A DNA stretch of 64,000 nucleotides from Stachybotrys elegans (Eukaryota > Ascomycota > Sordariomycetes > Hypocreales > Stachybotryaceae). The notes beneath the pieces are model-generated. The model was not told the origin of the DNA. It saw only the letters and a program-made list of their open reading frames with translations, and ran no database searches. The translations under genes and the position numbers were made by a program. Positions 41,952 to 53,814 of the stretch are shown here, one piece after another; position 1 is the first letter of the stretch, and each line of letters opens with the position of its first letter. The stretch lies in contig JAGPNK010000003.1 in NCBI GenBank assembly GCA_020746835.1, positions 1,550,001 to 1,614,000 on the forward strand, written 5' to 3'.

Positions 41952-44900
41952 GAGTCTGTCTGGAGAGGGTTGTGCCAAAGCGCCTAGGGATCGAGATGGG
42001 GGAAACCGGGGATTGCAAGCAAGTAGAGTTTTGGGATCCGTTATTGTCAATACCTACTACATACCTACCTAGCCACTGCTTGCAGATCCGGGCAGTATGA
42101 TGCGATACAGGCCTGTGAGCTTACGAGAACGAGGACATGCAAATATCACCCTGGTGGAGATGTCTCATTCCCGTCCCCGACTCCGACCACTCGCGGTCTG
42201 ACCAGGGATCTTTTGACCATTAACTTCCTCATTCAATCATTTTCTATCCGATGCCCAGACTACGAAAACCATTCATGCTCCAGTCGGTCTCCGAGCGCAG
42301 ACCGGAACGGCTAAGTTTTGGACTTCGGCCAACTTCCGAGGGAGCCATGTGCCCCCGGAGACAGATGAAGCTCCGACGACATCTCGCCGCCTGCAAGCAT
42401 GGCCTGCCAGTCGTGGGTTATCTGTCGACGGATGACATTAAACCAGGTGGGGAGACAAGGGAGGGGGAAGAGGGCATGCCGGGGAAAATGAGGGTGTCCC
42501 GCACTGGGGGAGGAGGCCCCTGGGCTATTATTACTGTCCATCTTCGCGGGGGAAGGACTGGAGGGAGACACTAGAGCAAGGTTCGAATGGGGGACAATGA
42601 ACATCCCACTTGATATGATGATTGAGCTTGGGGAAGTGGTGCCACGACCAGCAAAGTGTGAGCTGTGCTCCATCCAGACGCATGATCTACGGAAGCCATA
42701 CGCAATGTGCTGCCCGATTTTCCTTTTCGTATCTGCGCAATGGGCCGCGTGACGAGGTGCTCGGAGAGGACAAAGCTGGCCTATCACAACCAAACATCAC
42801 GATGTAGATGATTTAAACTTCCTAGTGCCGACCCCGCCTCCCACGAACATCTCTATGCTTTTGACGGACGCGTGTGTCTGTATCCTAATTGATGCTTGCT
42901 TTGTCATGATGCTTCTCGAATGGACCGCCCAAGGAGCGCCAAGAGTCTGGGCCAGTCCTAGCATGGGTGGCTTTGGGCGACCTTATCACGGGGGAGCGTG
43001 CGTGGCGACACCTTCTTGCCCGGCTCAAACAAGGGATATCTGCACTTTAGGCTTTCTTGGCTACGTGTGTACAGTGTGGTAGACATTTGGCACGCACGGG
43101 GGAGCTGGCGTGCATTATCGGTGGTCGCACAGCAGCAAGCAAACATGATTGACGCTGCCTTCATCCCGATACGTGAGTTTGGCTGGCGGGAGACCCAGAC
43201 GGCAGGGTCGGGCCATGAGGCTCCCCCCCGTTGTGCGAGAGAGGGATGGAAGGGAGCTACTGCAGGGCAAGCTGGCTGCTAGAAAGAGGACGAATGGGTT
43301 GGGTCTGGCAGCGAGAAGCGAGAAGCGAGAGAAGTGCAGGTTGGGGAAAGACCAAAAAGCGCGGGGCATGGCTACTGGACACTTCCCCGGGTCCCAACTG
43401 ACTCGGTTGGATGCCTCTCGGGCGGATCAGAAGCCAAGAAAACCAGAGGCCAGGGAAGCAGGGCGGACGAGGGGGGTACTAACTGATGACGACTTTTGTT
43501 CGTCCCCCTTCCCACACCTTACCCAGAAAATCGATAAAGCGCAGGCCCCCACGTAGACTATTCCTCTTTGCACCTCCAAGGTCTTGGGGTCTTGCTAGCT
43601 CTTAGCGTGTCTTGGCCTCGTCCAACTGCGAATATGCTTAAAAGAATTAGGCCGCGGGCCTCCGAAGCTTGGTCTTGCGGTTCCGTTTTAGAAGCCGAGG
43701 GGCGGGTAGCAGATCCAAGCATCAAGCATCGAGCATCGAATTGTCCGACAAATGGTTCGAGGGGAGTCGTGAGGGAGGAGGGAGACATTCCGGACGCTGA
43801 CGCTGGCGGAGGGAGACAGGTTGGAAGAACCACGAGGTACGCCCTTCCCAGCCGTTCCCGCGTATTCCGGACACCTCGCAAACGCAGGGGTCGCCAATCG
43901 ACATTTTGACAAGTTGGTAATGTATTAATTACACCGGCTTGGTCTGCAGGAAGGGAAGGGAGGGGGGGGAGGTCAGGGAGCTGGGGCCCCATTGCGACGA
44001 GCCCTTGGCACCCTTCACGATAACTCTACTTTGTCGTTCCATCTCTCCATCACAACAACCGGCAGACAAACCTACTGCTACGTCTAGGCGTGCGGGGACG
44101 AATCCAGTGGAGGCGGCGTCTAGTTATTGATGCCGATGAGACATCCAGTGCCGGACAGACCTGGGGGGCTCCCCTAGCCGAGGCCCCGGTTCTCCCCGTC
44201 GCCTTGTCTGAGCGACTGGCACGCCGAAGATTCTGAGCAATGGCACGGCGCCGGAGTCAAGATTCGGGCTTGCATGCTCGGCGCCGGTGGGGAGGGCCCC
44301 AATCCAGCAGTAGTATGACCACCCTACCCTTCTGAAGGGGAACATCGGTAATCGGTTTGGATGCCGGGAGATGGAGGGGGAGCCGTCGCGTGACCGCAGG
44401 GGGGGTGAATGCCTGCATAAATGAAAGTCGAATCAGGGACGTACAGGAGAGTGTTGGCATTGTGGAAAAGGAAGATTGATCGACGGCGAACAAGGAATCG
44501 CGACGACGTGCCATGCGATGATGTCGTAGATCATTTGGTGCGCCAATGGAGAGGGGGGAGGAAGCTGCTACAAATGCTGCGAGGGCGCGCGGTGGCAGTG
44601 ACACAGTGTCATCTCTCGCCACTTCGTACGGCCTGTGGCTCAGCACTCTCCACTGTAGTGGCCAGTCAGATACGCAACACAGCACCGTGCTAAGTGTACA
44701 TTCATACGCAGGGCCACCAAAGCAATGGCACAGAATTGCCTGCCTGTCCATGCACACATCAACTGTAAATCCTGCTCTTCAAGGTGTGCCAAGCAGGCTA
44801 AGCTACAGCCCAGTTGTCGACGATCTGTTGCCATGATGTATTGCTTGTAGTGCTTGATTTGTGTACTGGATGGATGTTTGGTGACGGATGTGCTTGGCAG

Positions 44901-45674
44901 GTGGGGCCAGCAAAGGGTGGAGAAGCCAAAAAAGGCGGGCCCTTCTTCAGCGCGCTGTGCTGACAGTGCTCGAGGACAGGAGGGAGTGTGACCACTGGAA
45001 CGGCCTCTGGGCATCGGACAGCAGCTGCCCGTCCTTGCCTGCAGGGGTCCTGGACGGTGCGCAACAGTGGGGAGCGAGCGGCTACGGCTACGGCGTCCAT
45101 GTCCACGCCTGGCATCCGCCCATCATCGGTCGGTACCTAGATACCTGCTTGTATCATCGGCCTCCAAAGGTACTATCCGGGCCGCCCCAGGCCTGTGAGG
45201 CTTCTGGCTATAAAGTTGTCTTGTCATCCCACCCAACGCATCGCTTCCTTCCTGCTTGATCACCTCTTTCACTCAGGTCCATCGCCTCTGACATAGCAAT
45301 CGCTATCCCCTACCTACTTTAGAGAGAACCAATTCTTTTGCGCTTCTCTTCTCCAACTCTTTTTTTGTAAGTCTTGTTTCGTCTGCATCGATATTCTGCA
45401 TCCTCATCTGCCCGCCCCAAACCACCACTACTACTACCACCACCACCACTACTCCATACTACTGCGACCTGCAACCAGCGACATCCCACGCTCCGGGACA
45501 GGCACAGCAGCCCACACCTAACCTACCTTGCACCCTCAACCTCATAACCACCACCTAGAACATCCGTCTCACCATTCTGGATCTTGTTCCCGTCATCTAG
45601 GCCCTCTGCTCTCTCGTGCCGCTTCACGCGCTCACCGTCACCCGCTGCTCGCTTTGTACGCCACCCCAAATTCG
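41952..45674. other. Gene-free 3.7-kb region upstream of the cation ATPase
   Basis: The longest space in the window. Many overlapping open frames of 60-165 codons on both strands carry no family motif and change quality abruptly, so I call none. G- and C-rich tracts are common. The last 380 bp are pyrimidine-rich and include a CCA/ACT microsatellite (about 45421-45456), which looks like the transcribed leader of the ATPase gene. PacC-type hexamers GCCARG occur at 44788-44793 and, inverted, at 44893-44898; PacC is a known activator of ENA genes at alkaline pH, but two short hits in this length are weak evidence. Confidence 0.5.
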
Positions 45675-48600
45675 ATGGGAGAAACCGAAGCCAAGGTCAT
45701 TACGAATGGTGCAGACCACGCCAGCTCCTCTTCGGACTCGTCGGCCATCGCCAGCCCTGACGAACCTCCTATAGCGGGTCTTCGCCAAGTCGACATTGCT
45801 ATAGAGAAGCCAAGCTTGCCTCATACCCAGTCAGTTGGGCAAGTTGCTGCCCACTACAACACCAGCCTCGAAGATGGTCTGAGTAGCCAAGAGGCCGCCG
45901 CCCGGTTGACCCGGGATGGCCCCAACACTATCAAAGGTGCCAAGGGCATCTCCCTCTGGCAGATCCTGTTCGCCCAGGTCGCCAACGCCCTGACCGTGGT
46001 CCTCATCGCCGTCGCCGTCCTCTCCTTTGCCATCTCCGACTACATCGAGGGAGGCGTCGTTCTCGCCGTCATCGTCCTCAACATCGTCGTTGGGTATGTC
46101 ACTCTCGTAAGCCGCGGCTGCAGGCGTCATCCTGCAGTTGTGTCATCTGCCCCCCCCTTCCTCTTCCTCCTCCTCTTCTTCCCAGACCCATCGCATCGTG
46201 AGCTTCAAAAACCTACATGCTTCCTCTTGCAATCGCTACGATCCCGCGCGCAATCTAAATGGCCACTTGCGAGGCGGCGCGCGGGATCATGCAATGAATG
46301 CTGCGGCCACTAGAACTGCGACCGACTGCTGCTGTGCCAAACCCCCCTTTGCTCTGCGCATTGCTAACCCATCAATCCATTACAGATTGGTCCAGGACTA
46401 CCGCGCTGAGCAGACCATCCAGTCTCTCTACGCCCTCTCTACTCCCAAATGCAAGGTCATTCGGGATGGACACAGCGACACGGTCAAGGCCGAGACGCTG
46501 GTCAAGGGTGATCTCGTGAGTCTCGCTGTCGGTGACATGGTTCCCGCCGATCTTCGTCTCGTCAGTGGTATCAACCTGTCGGCCGACGAAGCTCTCCTCA
46601 CTGGTGAATCCGTCGCCATCAGTAAGCACCACGAAGCTGTCTTTGACGACATCGACATGCCCATTGGTGACCGTATCAACCTCGCATACTCTGGTAGTTC
46701 CATCACCCGCGGTCGTGCCACTGGTGTCGTCATCGCCACTGGCATGGAGACCCAGGTCGGCCAGATCGCAGAGATGTTGCGCAAGACCAAGAAGACGGCC
46801 GCCGACGACAAGTCTTCTGCCTACAAGGCCATGTACAAGGCCTACCAGACTACTCGCGCTATTCTCGGTCTTGAGGGTACCCCCCTGCAGGTCACCCTTA
46901 GCAAGTTCGCCCTGCTGCTCTTTGCCTTTGCCATCCTCCTGGCCATCATCGTCTTCGCCGCCAGTCTCTTTGACATCAATGACGATGTCCTGCTGTACGG
47001 TATCTGCGTCGGTGTCGCCGTTATTCCCGAGTCCCTGCTCGCTGTCTTGACCGTCACCATGGCTGTGGCCACCAAGGCAATGGTTGCCGGTAACGTCATT
47101 GTCCGTCAGATGCCCTCTCTCGAGGCCGTCGGTGGTGTGACCAACATCTGCTCCGACAAGACCGGCACACTTACACAGGGTCGCATGATTACTCGCAAGG
47201 TCTGGCTCCGTGGTGATCTGACCGGTACTACCGAGGGCTCCACTGATCCCTACGACCCCACCAACGGCTCCGTCAAGTGGTCCGGATCGCTCGCCGGCAG
47301 CTGCCTCGATACCTTCCTCACCACCCTGATTCTCTGCAACAACTCTACCGTCTCTGACGGAAAGAAGGAGCAGGAGACTGACTCGAGCAGCGTCACCACT
47401 TCGGCCGAGGGTAGCACCTGGAAGGCTGTTGGTGAGCCTACCGAGATTGCCCTCAAGGTCTTTGGTCTTCGATTCGGCAACAGGAAGTCCAGCGGTGATC
47501 AGCTCATCGCTGAGCACCCCTTCGACTCCACCTGCAAGCGCATGAGCGTCGTCTATGGCGGCGGTGTCGACTCCGAGGCCAGTGTTTACTCCAAGGGCGC
47601 TGTTGAGATTCTCATCCCTCTCCTCAACGAGGACGAGGAGCTCAAGAAGGCCATCTACGCCAAGGCCGAGGACCTTGCCAGCCAGGGTCTCCGAGTTCTT
47701 TGCATCGCCAACCGAACCATCGACACCAAGGCTGAGGATGCTCACGACCGTAAACAAGTCGAGACCAACCTCCGCTTCCTGGGTCTCGCTGGTCTCTATG
47801 ACCCGCCTCGTCAGGAAACTGCAGGTGCCGTCGCCCAGTGTAAGCGTGCTGGTATCCAGGTTCACATGGTCACTGGTGATCACATCAAGACGGCCACGGC
47901 CATCGCCTACGAGGTTGGTATCCTCTCCCACGATGTCGCCCTGCCGCCTACAGCCGTCATGGCTGCCGCCGACTTTGGCAACCTCACAGACGAGCAGGTC
48001 GACGCCATGGAGTCGCTTCCTCTGGTTATTGCTCGATGCAGTCCCTTGACCAAGGTTAAGGTCATCAAGGCTCTGCACCGCCGCAAGGCTTTCTGTATCA
48101 TGACTGGTGATGGTGTCAACGATTCTCCCGCCCTCAAGCAGGCCGATGTTGGTATCGCCATGGGAGACCGTGGCAGTGACGTTGCCAAGGAGGCCGCCGA
48201 CATGGTCCTCACTGACGATAACTTTGCCTCCATCGTTACTGGTATCAAGGAAGGCCGCCGCCTTGCCGACAACATCCAGAAGGTATGTGATGCTGCTTAT
48301 CTCGTCAACAGCTTAGCCCGTTACTAACAGCGCTCCCAGTTCCTCCTCCATCTGCTCACCTCCAACCTGGCTCAAGTTGTCCTTCTGCTCATTGGTCTGG
48401 CCTTCCAGGACGAGGATGGGCTTTCCATCTTCCCTCTGTCGCCTCTTGAAATTCTCTGGGCCAACCTGATCACCTCGTCTCCCCTCGCTCTTGGGCTCGG
48501 TCTCGAGGAGGCCCAGGCTGATATCCTGGACCGCCCCCCTAGAAGCCTCAAGTCCGGTGTCTTCACCCTGGACCTGGTCCGCGACCAGCTCGTGTACGGT

Positions 48601-49089
48601 GTGTGCATGGGCTCCATGTCCCTCATGTCTTTCATGCTGGTCATGTATGCCCCCAACGGTTACGGTTCGGTCGTCGCCGGCTGCAACGAGTCGGGTGATG
48701 GTGGCTGCGAGGTTGTCTACCGCGCTCGTGCCACCACCTTTGCCACGCTTGCCTTCCTCCTGCTCATCACCTCGTGGGAGGTGAAGCACTTCCAGCGCAG
48801 CTTGTTCGCCATGAACGACAAGTACAAGGGGCCATTCTCCGTCTTCAAGACCATCTACGAGAACCGATTCCTCTTCTGGGGTGTCGTTGTCGGCTTCGTC
48901 ATGATCTTCCCAGTCATCTACATCCCCGTTCTCAACACGTCCGTCTTCCACCACCGTGGCATCAGCTGGGAGTGGGGTGTTGTTGCTGGCGCTGTGGTCC
49001 TCTACCTGGCTCTTATCGAGAGCTGGAAGGCATGCAAGCGTCGCTTCAAGCTGGGTGCTGACTTGCAACGTGCCCCCGGCGCTGTTTAA
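45675..49089 (+). CDS. Type IID P-type cation ATPase (ENA/Cta3 family)
   Basis: ATP-driven export of Na+/K+/Li+ (or Ca2+, as for fission-yeast Cta3) across the plasma or endomembrane. Exons 45675-46093, 46386-48282 and 48340-49089 give 1021 residues. Seen: N-terminal cation-ATPase domain with G-P-N-T-I-K-G; first helix pair (I-L-F-A-Q-V-A-N-A-L ... D-Y-I-E-G-G); actuator T-G-E-S; helix 4 with V-I-P-E-S-L-L; phosphorylation motif C-S-D-K-T-G-T-L-T-Q-G; nucleotide-binding F-D-S-T-C-K-R-M-S and hinge T-G-D-G-V-N-D-S-P-A-L-K; then C-terminal helices after N-I-Q-K. T-M-A-V-A-T-K-A-M-V and V-R-Q-M-P-S-L-E-A-V are typical of the IID group. The first intron (46094-46385, 292 nt) is unusually long but has GTATGT and TACAG ends and joins V-V-V-G to L-V-Q-D-Y as expected. 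Ion choice cannot be decided from sequence. Confidence 0.93.
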
Positions 49090-51732
49090 GCAGTCGATGC
49101 TGGCAAAGAAGGGATGTCGATCAAGGGAGAGGCGAAAATGGTGATCGGATTTCGAGCTAGGGAAGTTGTTGGAGAGTTGGACAGTTTTCGGGTATCAAAC
49201 AGAATGTTTTACAACTAGAGCTACGGGTAGTATACCTAGGTAGTATCCGCAAGTCAATATTTTCCTGTCCAAATCAAGTTTTACCTATGCATGTGATATC
49301 TCAAGCATTGTCGTGGGAGCGGGCGTATTCTGTTGCATACTATGTCGCTGCTGTGGCTGGGTGGTGTTCTGCTGTCAGCAGATATTGACCCGGCTGAGAA
49401 ACAAGCCACCAGAGTACTATGGTCAGTGAGTGGATTCTGCAGGGATAGTGTAGACAGACATAAGTTATATACGGCGCAAGCCATGCTGACTATTGAAGTG
49501 TAGGCTGCGATATCGTCGGGCGAGGAGAGACACTGCGGGATATATGAACCAGTCAGTCATACCTCGGTTCGGTACTCCCAAACAAGTACACCGTCTCGCC
49601 CGAGCCAGCACTTTTACAATAAAAGAAAAAGCTAGCCGTGCATAACTGGCCTATGTACAAGAGCTGTCTCGCTCTTATCAGGCCGGTCGAAAGCTGTATG
49701 GATCACGGGGGCGCATAAGCTGAGAACCTTGATGGCCAACTCCCACGCGCCAGAGACGCTTCATTCGCCATCAGAAGTGGATTCCTAGCAGGAAGAAGAG
49801 GAGGGGGGAGTAAGTGAGGAGGATGGGAAGAGCTTATCGAGAGGCGATTTTAAATACTCATCTGAAGATGAGATCCCCTCTGTCCATCAAGGGACTCAGA
49901 TACGTGTCGTGGGATATGTCTCGGCGAAGCAGAAGAGGTATATATGGCCCTCTGCACTCCCTCTGCTCCCTCTCTCCTTTGGAGGTCTTTGTCTGTGGGA
50001 GAAGGTTGGCTGCAACAGAGATGCTGCGTCGCGCTCCTACACCTGCTCTCCCCTCCCCCCTCTGCGCGACTTTGCCCTCGATGGTTGTTACTAGGCAGGC
50101 CACAGGAGGCACGTACCTGATTCTCATTATCAATCTCATTATCAATGATGCTCCTTTCATCCCCTCTAGTCATTATTCAACATCATGGAAGTAAGCCACC
50201 TTCCTTCTATCCCCTGTCCTCTCCCCTCTCCGGTCGAGTGTCCCGGTATCCCTTCTCAGCCCATCGACACTGGCGGCAGACGCGCGTCCAGATAAACACA
50301 TACACACAGAGGCAACACGCACTCTGCTCTCCCTCTCCGCAGAACCAGGGAAGTCAGTCAGGTGGTTAGGCCCACCTCAGGCTTTAGCCGTGTCTTGCCT
50401 TGTTTCTCTCCACGGCCTCTTGTTGGTTGTGCGGCAGCGGGATATATTCGTCTCGTCGTGTTGTCCTCCCCTCACGTCTTGGCACGTGGCGTTGTCCTCC
50501 GCCCTCACGAGCGTGTGCTCCAATGATCGCCAACATGTTATGAGCGACGCGCTACATGCAATGGAGCACGTCCATCCCACGCAGTACATGCCTCTCTATT
50601 CGTGCCCGCTCCAGGTCCCTGCTCCCCTTCCTCCGAGCCAAGTCCCCTACCCGATGAAAACCGTTCGGGTGGTTGTTTGATTCGCTGCCTCGTTTCGATA
50701 TTTACACACTTTACGCAATACATACGTATGGATTACATGCGTGCTGCCTGCCGGATGCTCCCTTTTGATAAGCCCCTCGGTCCCCTTATCATTCTCCCGC
50801 ACTTGATGCTACCCTACCGAGATGCTCCTATTGGAGAAGCGTTCAAGGAGGGGAAACCGGTGTGAGACTAGCCCAGTAGCGGTTCATATGATCTGTTGAT
50901 TCTCCCAATCAACGCATCTCTCTTTGCCTCACTTTTGGTTTATCATGTTGCATCCCTGCATGCATGTCTCACCTGCTCTCACGTTCCTATTATTTCCGCG
51001 GGGCTCGGCCCTTTTGAATGCAAGTCGAGTGGCATTTTAGGCCAGGGTGCTATTTGGGGAGAGTCCGTCAAGAATCCTCCACAGCTGACTGCCAAGGACT
51101 AGCAGGATCTGGTCGGCTGCCGCCGCAAGCACAGGCAGTAGCCTGTCCGGACCAGTCCCAATAGTGGAAGGCGTGGTTCGATATCAATGAGGTCGTCCCA
51201 TGCCATTACGATTGTGCTTCAGGTAAAGTAGAGCGCAGATGCTGTGGCAAGTATGCCTGCAGTGGAACGAAGACAACGACTTATACGAGGTCGGCCGATG
51301 CTGCTTCAACTCCAGTCTGCTCCACCGCGAAGAAAGGACGACTTCATCTTCTCACAATGGCCGCCTATCTGCTCATCTTATCACCCAATCCCTGCCGCCG
51401 GCTACCTCCTTGTCGATCGCTAGTCTCAGATGATACTTCGGTCAAGACGGGATGACATTCTCCTCCGCATCCCGCGTGGGCGTGGGGTGAGTTGATATCG
51501 CGAATTCCCACATTGGGGTGTCACATGCCCAGCTGGCGATGGCGCGGAGAAGGGGAGGATGGAGGGTAGGAGAAGATGGAGGGTCGTAGGGATGAAATTG
51601 GGTATAAAAGGGTGCTTCTCTGCTCGTTGTCCTGGGTTTGTCTTCTCTCCCTCAAGCTCATCACAAACTCTAAGCCAAAGCAACAACAATCTACCACTTC
51701 TACAAGCTCCTCTTGAAGCATCCATCTTCAAA
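49090..51732. other. Gene-free 2.6-kb region
   Basis: Follows the ATPase stop codon. It contains a TATACCTAGGTA word near 49230 typical of sordariomycete spacers, and pyrimidine-rich tracts around 50040-50350. The frames present are short and without motifs. Its right end is the metallothionein-type promoter. Confidence 0.5.
51603..51610 (+). promoter_or_regulatory. TATA box of the metallothionein-type gene
   Basis: TATAAAAG lies 123 bp before the ATG at 51733 and is followed by a CT-rich start region and a leader rich in CAA/CTA triplets. This is the layout of a strongly inducible fungal gene. Confidence 0.6.
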
Positions 51733-51990
51733 ATGTCTCCCTGGTAGGTCTCTACCATCATGATCTCCTTCATCCCCAGACGCGCTTTCTTGAGGATACA
51801 AGAATGCAGTGATGGGATTCCTCTCAGCACCCTTTCACTACATCAGCATGCTAACATGACACAGCTCTTGCAACTCCTGCAGCTGCTCCGGCGCTTGCGA
51901 CTCTTGCTCTTGCTCCAGCTGCGGTGTAAGTTCCCTGTGTCTACAATTTGCGATGCTTGCTTGACTGACGCGCGGCATCAATAGCACTAA
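51733..51990 (+). CDS. Metallothionein-like Cys-rich micropeptide
   Basis: A three-exon gene for a 25-residue peptide: 51733-51743, 51865-51925 and 51985-51990. Eight cysteines lie at positions 4, 6, 9, 11, 15, 18, 20 and 23, mostly as C-x-C and C-x-x-C pairs separated by Ser, Gly, Asn, Asp and Ala; no aromatic residue is present. The middle segment ends C-S-C-S-S-C-G, very close to the C-S-C-S-N-C-G of the Neurospora copper metallothionein, so binding of Cu(I) or other soft metals is the likely role. Introns of 121 and 59 nt have clear branch points (CTAAC; CTGAC). The last exon is just His and stop, which is unusual. Reading the same acceptor in the next frame would give T-K-C-S-S-G-T-S and a stop, which also looks metallothionein-like, so the C-terminus is uncertain. 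Upstream is a TATA box. Confidence 0.8.
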
Positions 51991-52437
51991 ATGCTCATCG
52001 GGCACCTCTTGACATTGCAACGGTAACCATGGGGTCTTCAGCATAGACAAGCCGCCTGAGACTGGAAATGGGAATGTCGAAAGGAAGAATACTGTGGCAT
52101 GCTTCTGAGGTCTATCCATGTCATTCTAGAGTAGCATGAGAATACAGAAATAACTCACATAACCTTGAGTGTACAACGTGAATGAAGCGAAGATGCCAAG
52201 TAATGCCCTTCGTCGCTGCTGGGTTTTAAGAGCTGCAATGAATTAATTATATGGACCCATGTGACGGTTGCCTGTTGGGCAGCTGGATATGCATTGGCTG
52301 GTCTCACTGCTCACTGGCTGAGTCCGGTGCTGGTCGGCCTCCAACCCAGCCCTATCCAAGCGCCGTGATCCTACAGCAAACATCTTATTCACATCAATCG
52401 ACTTTCATCACCGCGTCTCCCTTTTTGTCCGGGCGAA
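51991..52437. other. Intergenic region
   Basis: 3' UTR of the metallothionein-type gene and promoter of the deaminase-like gene. Nothing further is recognised. Confidence 0.5.
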
Positions 52438-53814
52438 ATGGATCTGGTGAAGCCATATAACGCCAATGGGATCAAAAGATTTGTTGCCATTACCACACTT
52501 TTGTCTCTTGTGAACCCCGTTCAAGCCAAGCCCAGTGTCCGAAGCCTGGATAAGGATCCGACAGATGGCGGTTGGCTGCAATGTCGTGCGCAGGAGAAGT
52601 TTCTGGACTCGTTCGCCCTAATCTGCTCGACCTCAAAGAAGGGTAGTGAAACGGCCTCTGCCGCGTGCCTGGAGACTGGCCGCTCGACGGGAACTGTCTT
52701 ACGTGTTGCCCGCAACCTTGGGGTACCCCCGGATGATCTATGCTCCCTCAAAAAGATTCTTGGTAGTCTCAAAGTGATTGCAGCCAGAGGTAGGTTTCAT
52801 GAACCCCGTACCTAAAGATAGATCTTAATGTCACCAGGATCTTCCATGCCTACGCCGGAGGATGCCATGCGTGACATACTCTTCAAGATTATCGACCTTG
52901 ATCGCGACAAGATCAATGCGCTATTCCAAACGTTTACAAAGAAAAGCGTCAAAGAGAGCCTTAACCAAGCCATTGCAGTCATCCAACGGAACAACTCGCG
53001 AGCGGAAAATGGCTCGAGTTTCTGGCAATGGGCGGGCACCATCCCAGCCTTTGTCAAACTCTCAATAGCTCAGGGGCCTCAGAAAATGGCTCCCTACCTC
53101 GAGTGGGCTTCTTGCGCCAGATGGAGATACTCCAAGGTGCTGGAATCGCACTTCTCAGGCCCAACAGGACCGCCAGAGTGGATTACCAGTATATACAAAC
53201 TCGGACGTTACTATGCCGCTGCCAATGCAATGGTCAGCCTGGCTCTCAAGCAATCTGAACTGTTCGTTTCCATCGAGCTTGAGACAGTTGAACCACTAGC
53301 CAGGGAGTCCTTCCCCTTCCCCCAAGAGCATGGTCTCAGGACTCTGCTAAAGGAGCTTGTACCAGAACATCAAGAGCAAATTTTGGCCAGACTGGAGAAC
53401 ATGTGGAATAAAGAGGACGCGGAAGTTCACTTCAAAAACCAATTTCCTCAGGTTCTCACACCTCACGCAGAGATGCAGATGGCGAGATTCTACGAGAGTT
53501 ACCCACACCTCGCGCCCCGGCTTCGGTATATGGGTACCAGCAAGAAGGCGTGCTACCTCTGCAACGAAGCCCTCAACACGCACCCTCTCAAGATCGTCGC
53601 CGAGAAGTGCCATCAGAAGCTGTATCCAACGTGGCTTCCGGCGCCCTGCCCGAGCTCTACCCGGAAAAGGAACAGCGACTTTCTCTGGAAGATGACCCGC
53701 CAGTTGGAGAGAATGACGGTGCAAGAGCTCAGGTCGAGCCTCAGGGGCGTTCGCCGACAGTTTGCCCTGGACTCTACGGCTGGACCCTCACTTACGATGA
53801 CAAGTTACATGTGA
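52438..53814 (+). CDS. OTT_1508-like deaminase family protein
   Basis: Member of a fungal branch of the cytidine-deaminase-like superfamily; substrate unknown. Exons 52438-52789 and 52838-53814 (48-nt intron) give 442 residues. The zinc site is complete: H-A-E-M-Q (His ligand plus catalytic Glu, about residue 325) and A-C-Y-L-C (two Cys ligands, about 355) in the context Y-M-G-T-S-K-K-A-C-Y-L-C-N, then K-C-H-Q-K-L-Y-P-T-W, all typical of the OTT_1508-like group. The N-terminal 300 residues are mostly helical, with E-E-type charges and W-Q-W-A-G-T-I-P-A-F-V-K. A hydrophobic stretch at residues 14-30 looks like a weak signal or anchor but is probably part of a buried helix. A dynamin-like GTPase gene follows on the same strand. 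Nucleotide or nucleic-acid deamination is inferred from the fold only. Confidence 0.85.

Noticed and set aside
42541..42600. tRNA gene suggested by a GGTTCGAAT-like B box near 42580
   Set aside because: No matching A box, acceptor stem or terminator could be folded around it.
46138..46385. Separate start for the ATPase at the Met near 46138
   Set aside because: It lies in the first intron; splice signals and the conserved V-V-V-G/L-V-Q-D-Y junction show the true N-terminus is at 45675.
46372..48078. 568-codon open frame on the minus strand inside the cation ATPase gene
   Set aside because: Antisense shadow of strong third-position C bias in the ATPase exon; the translation has low-complexity Asp/Gly/Val and no domain.
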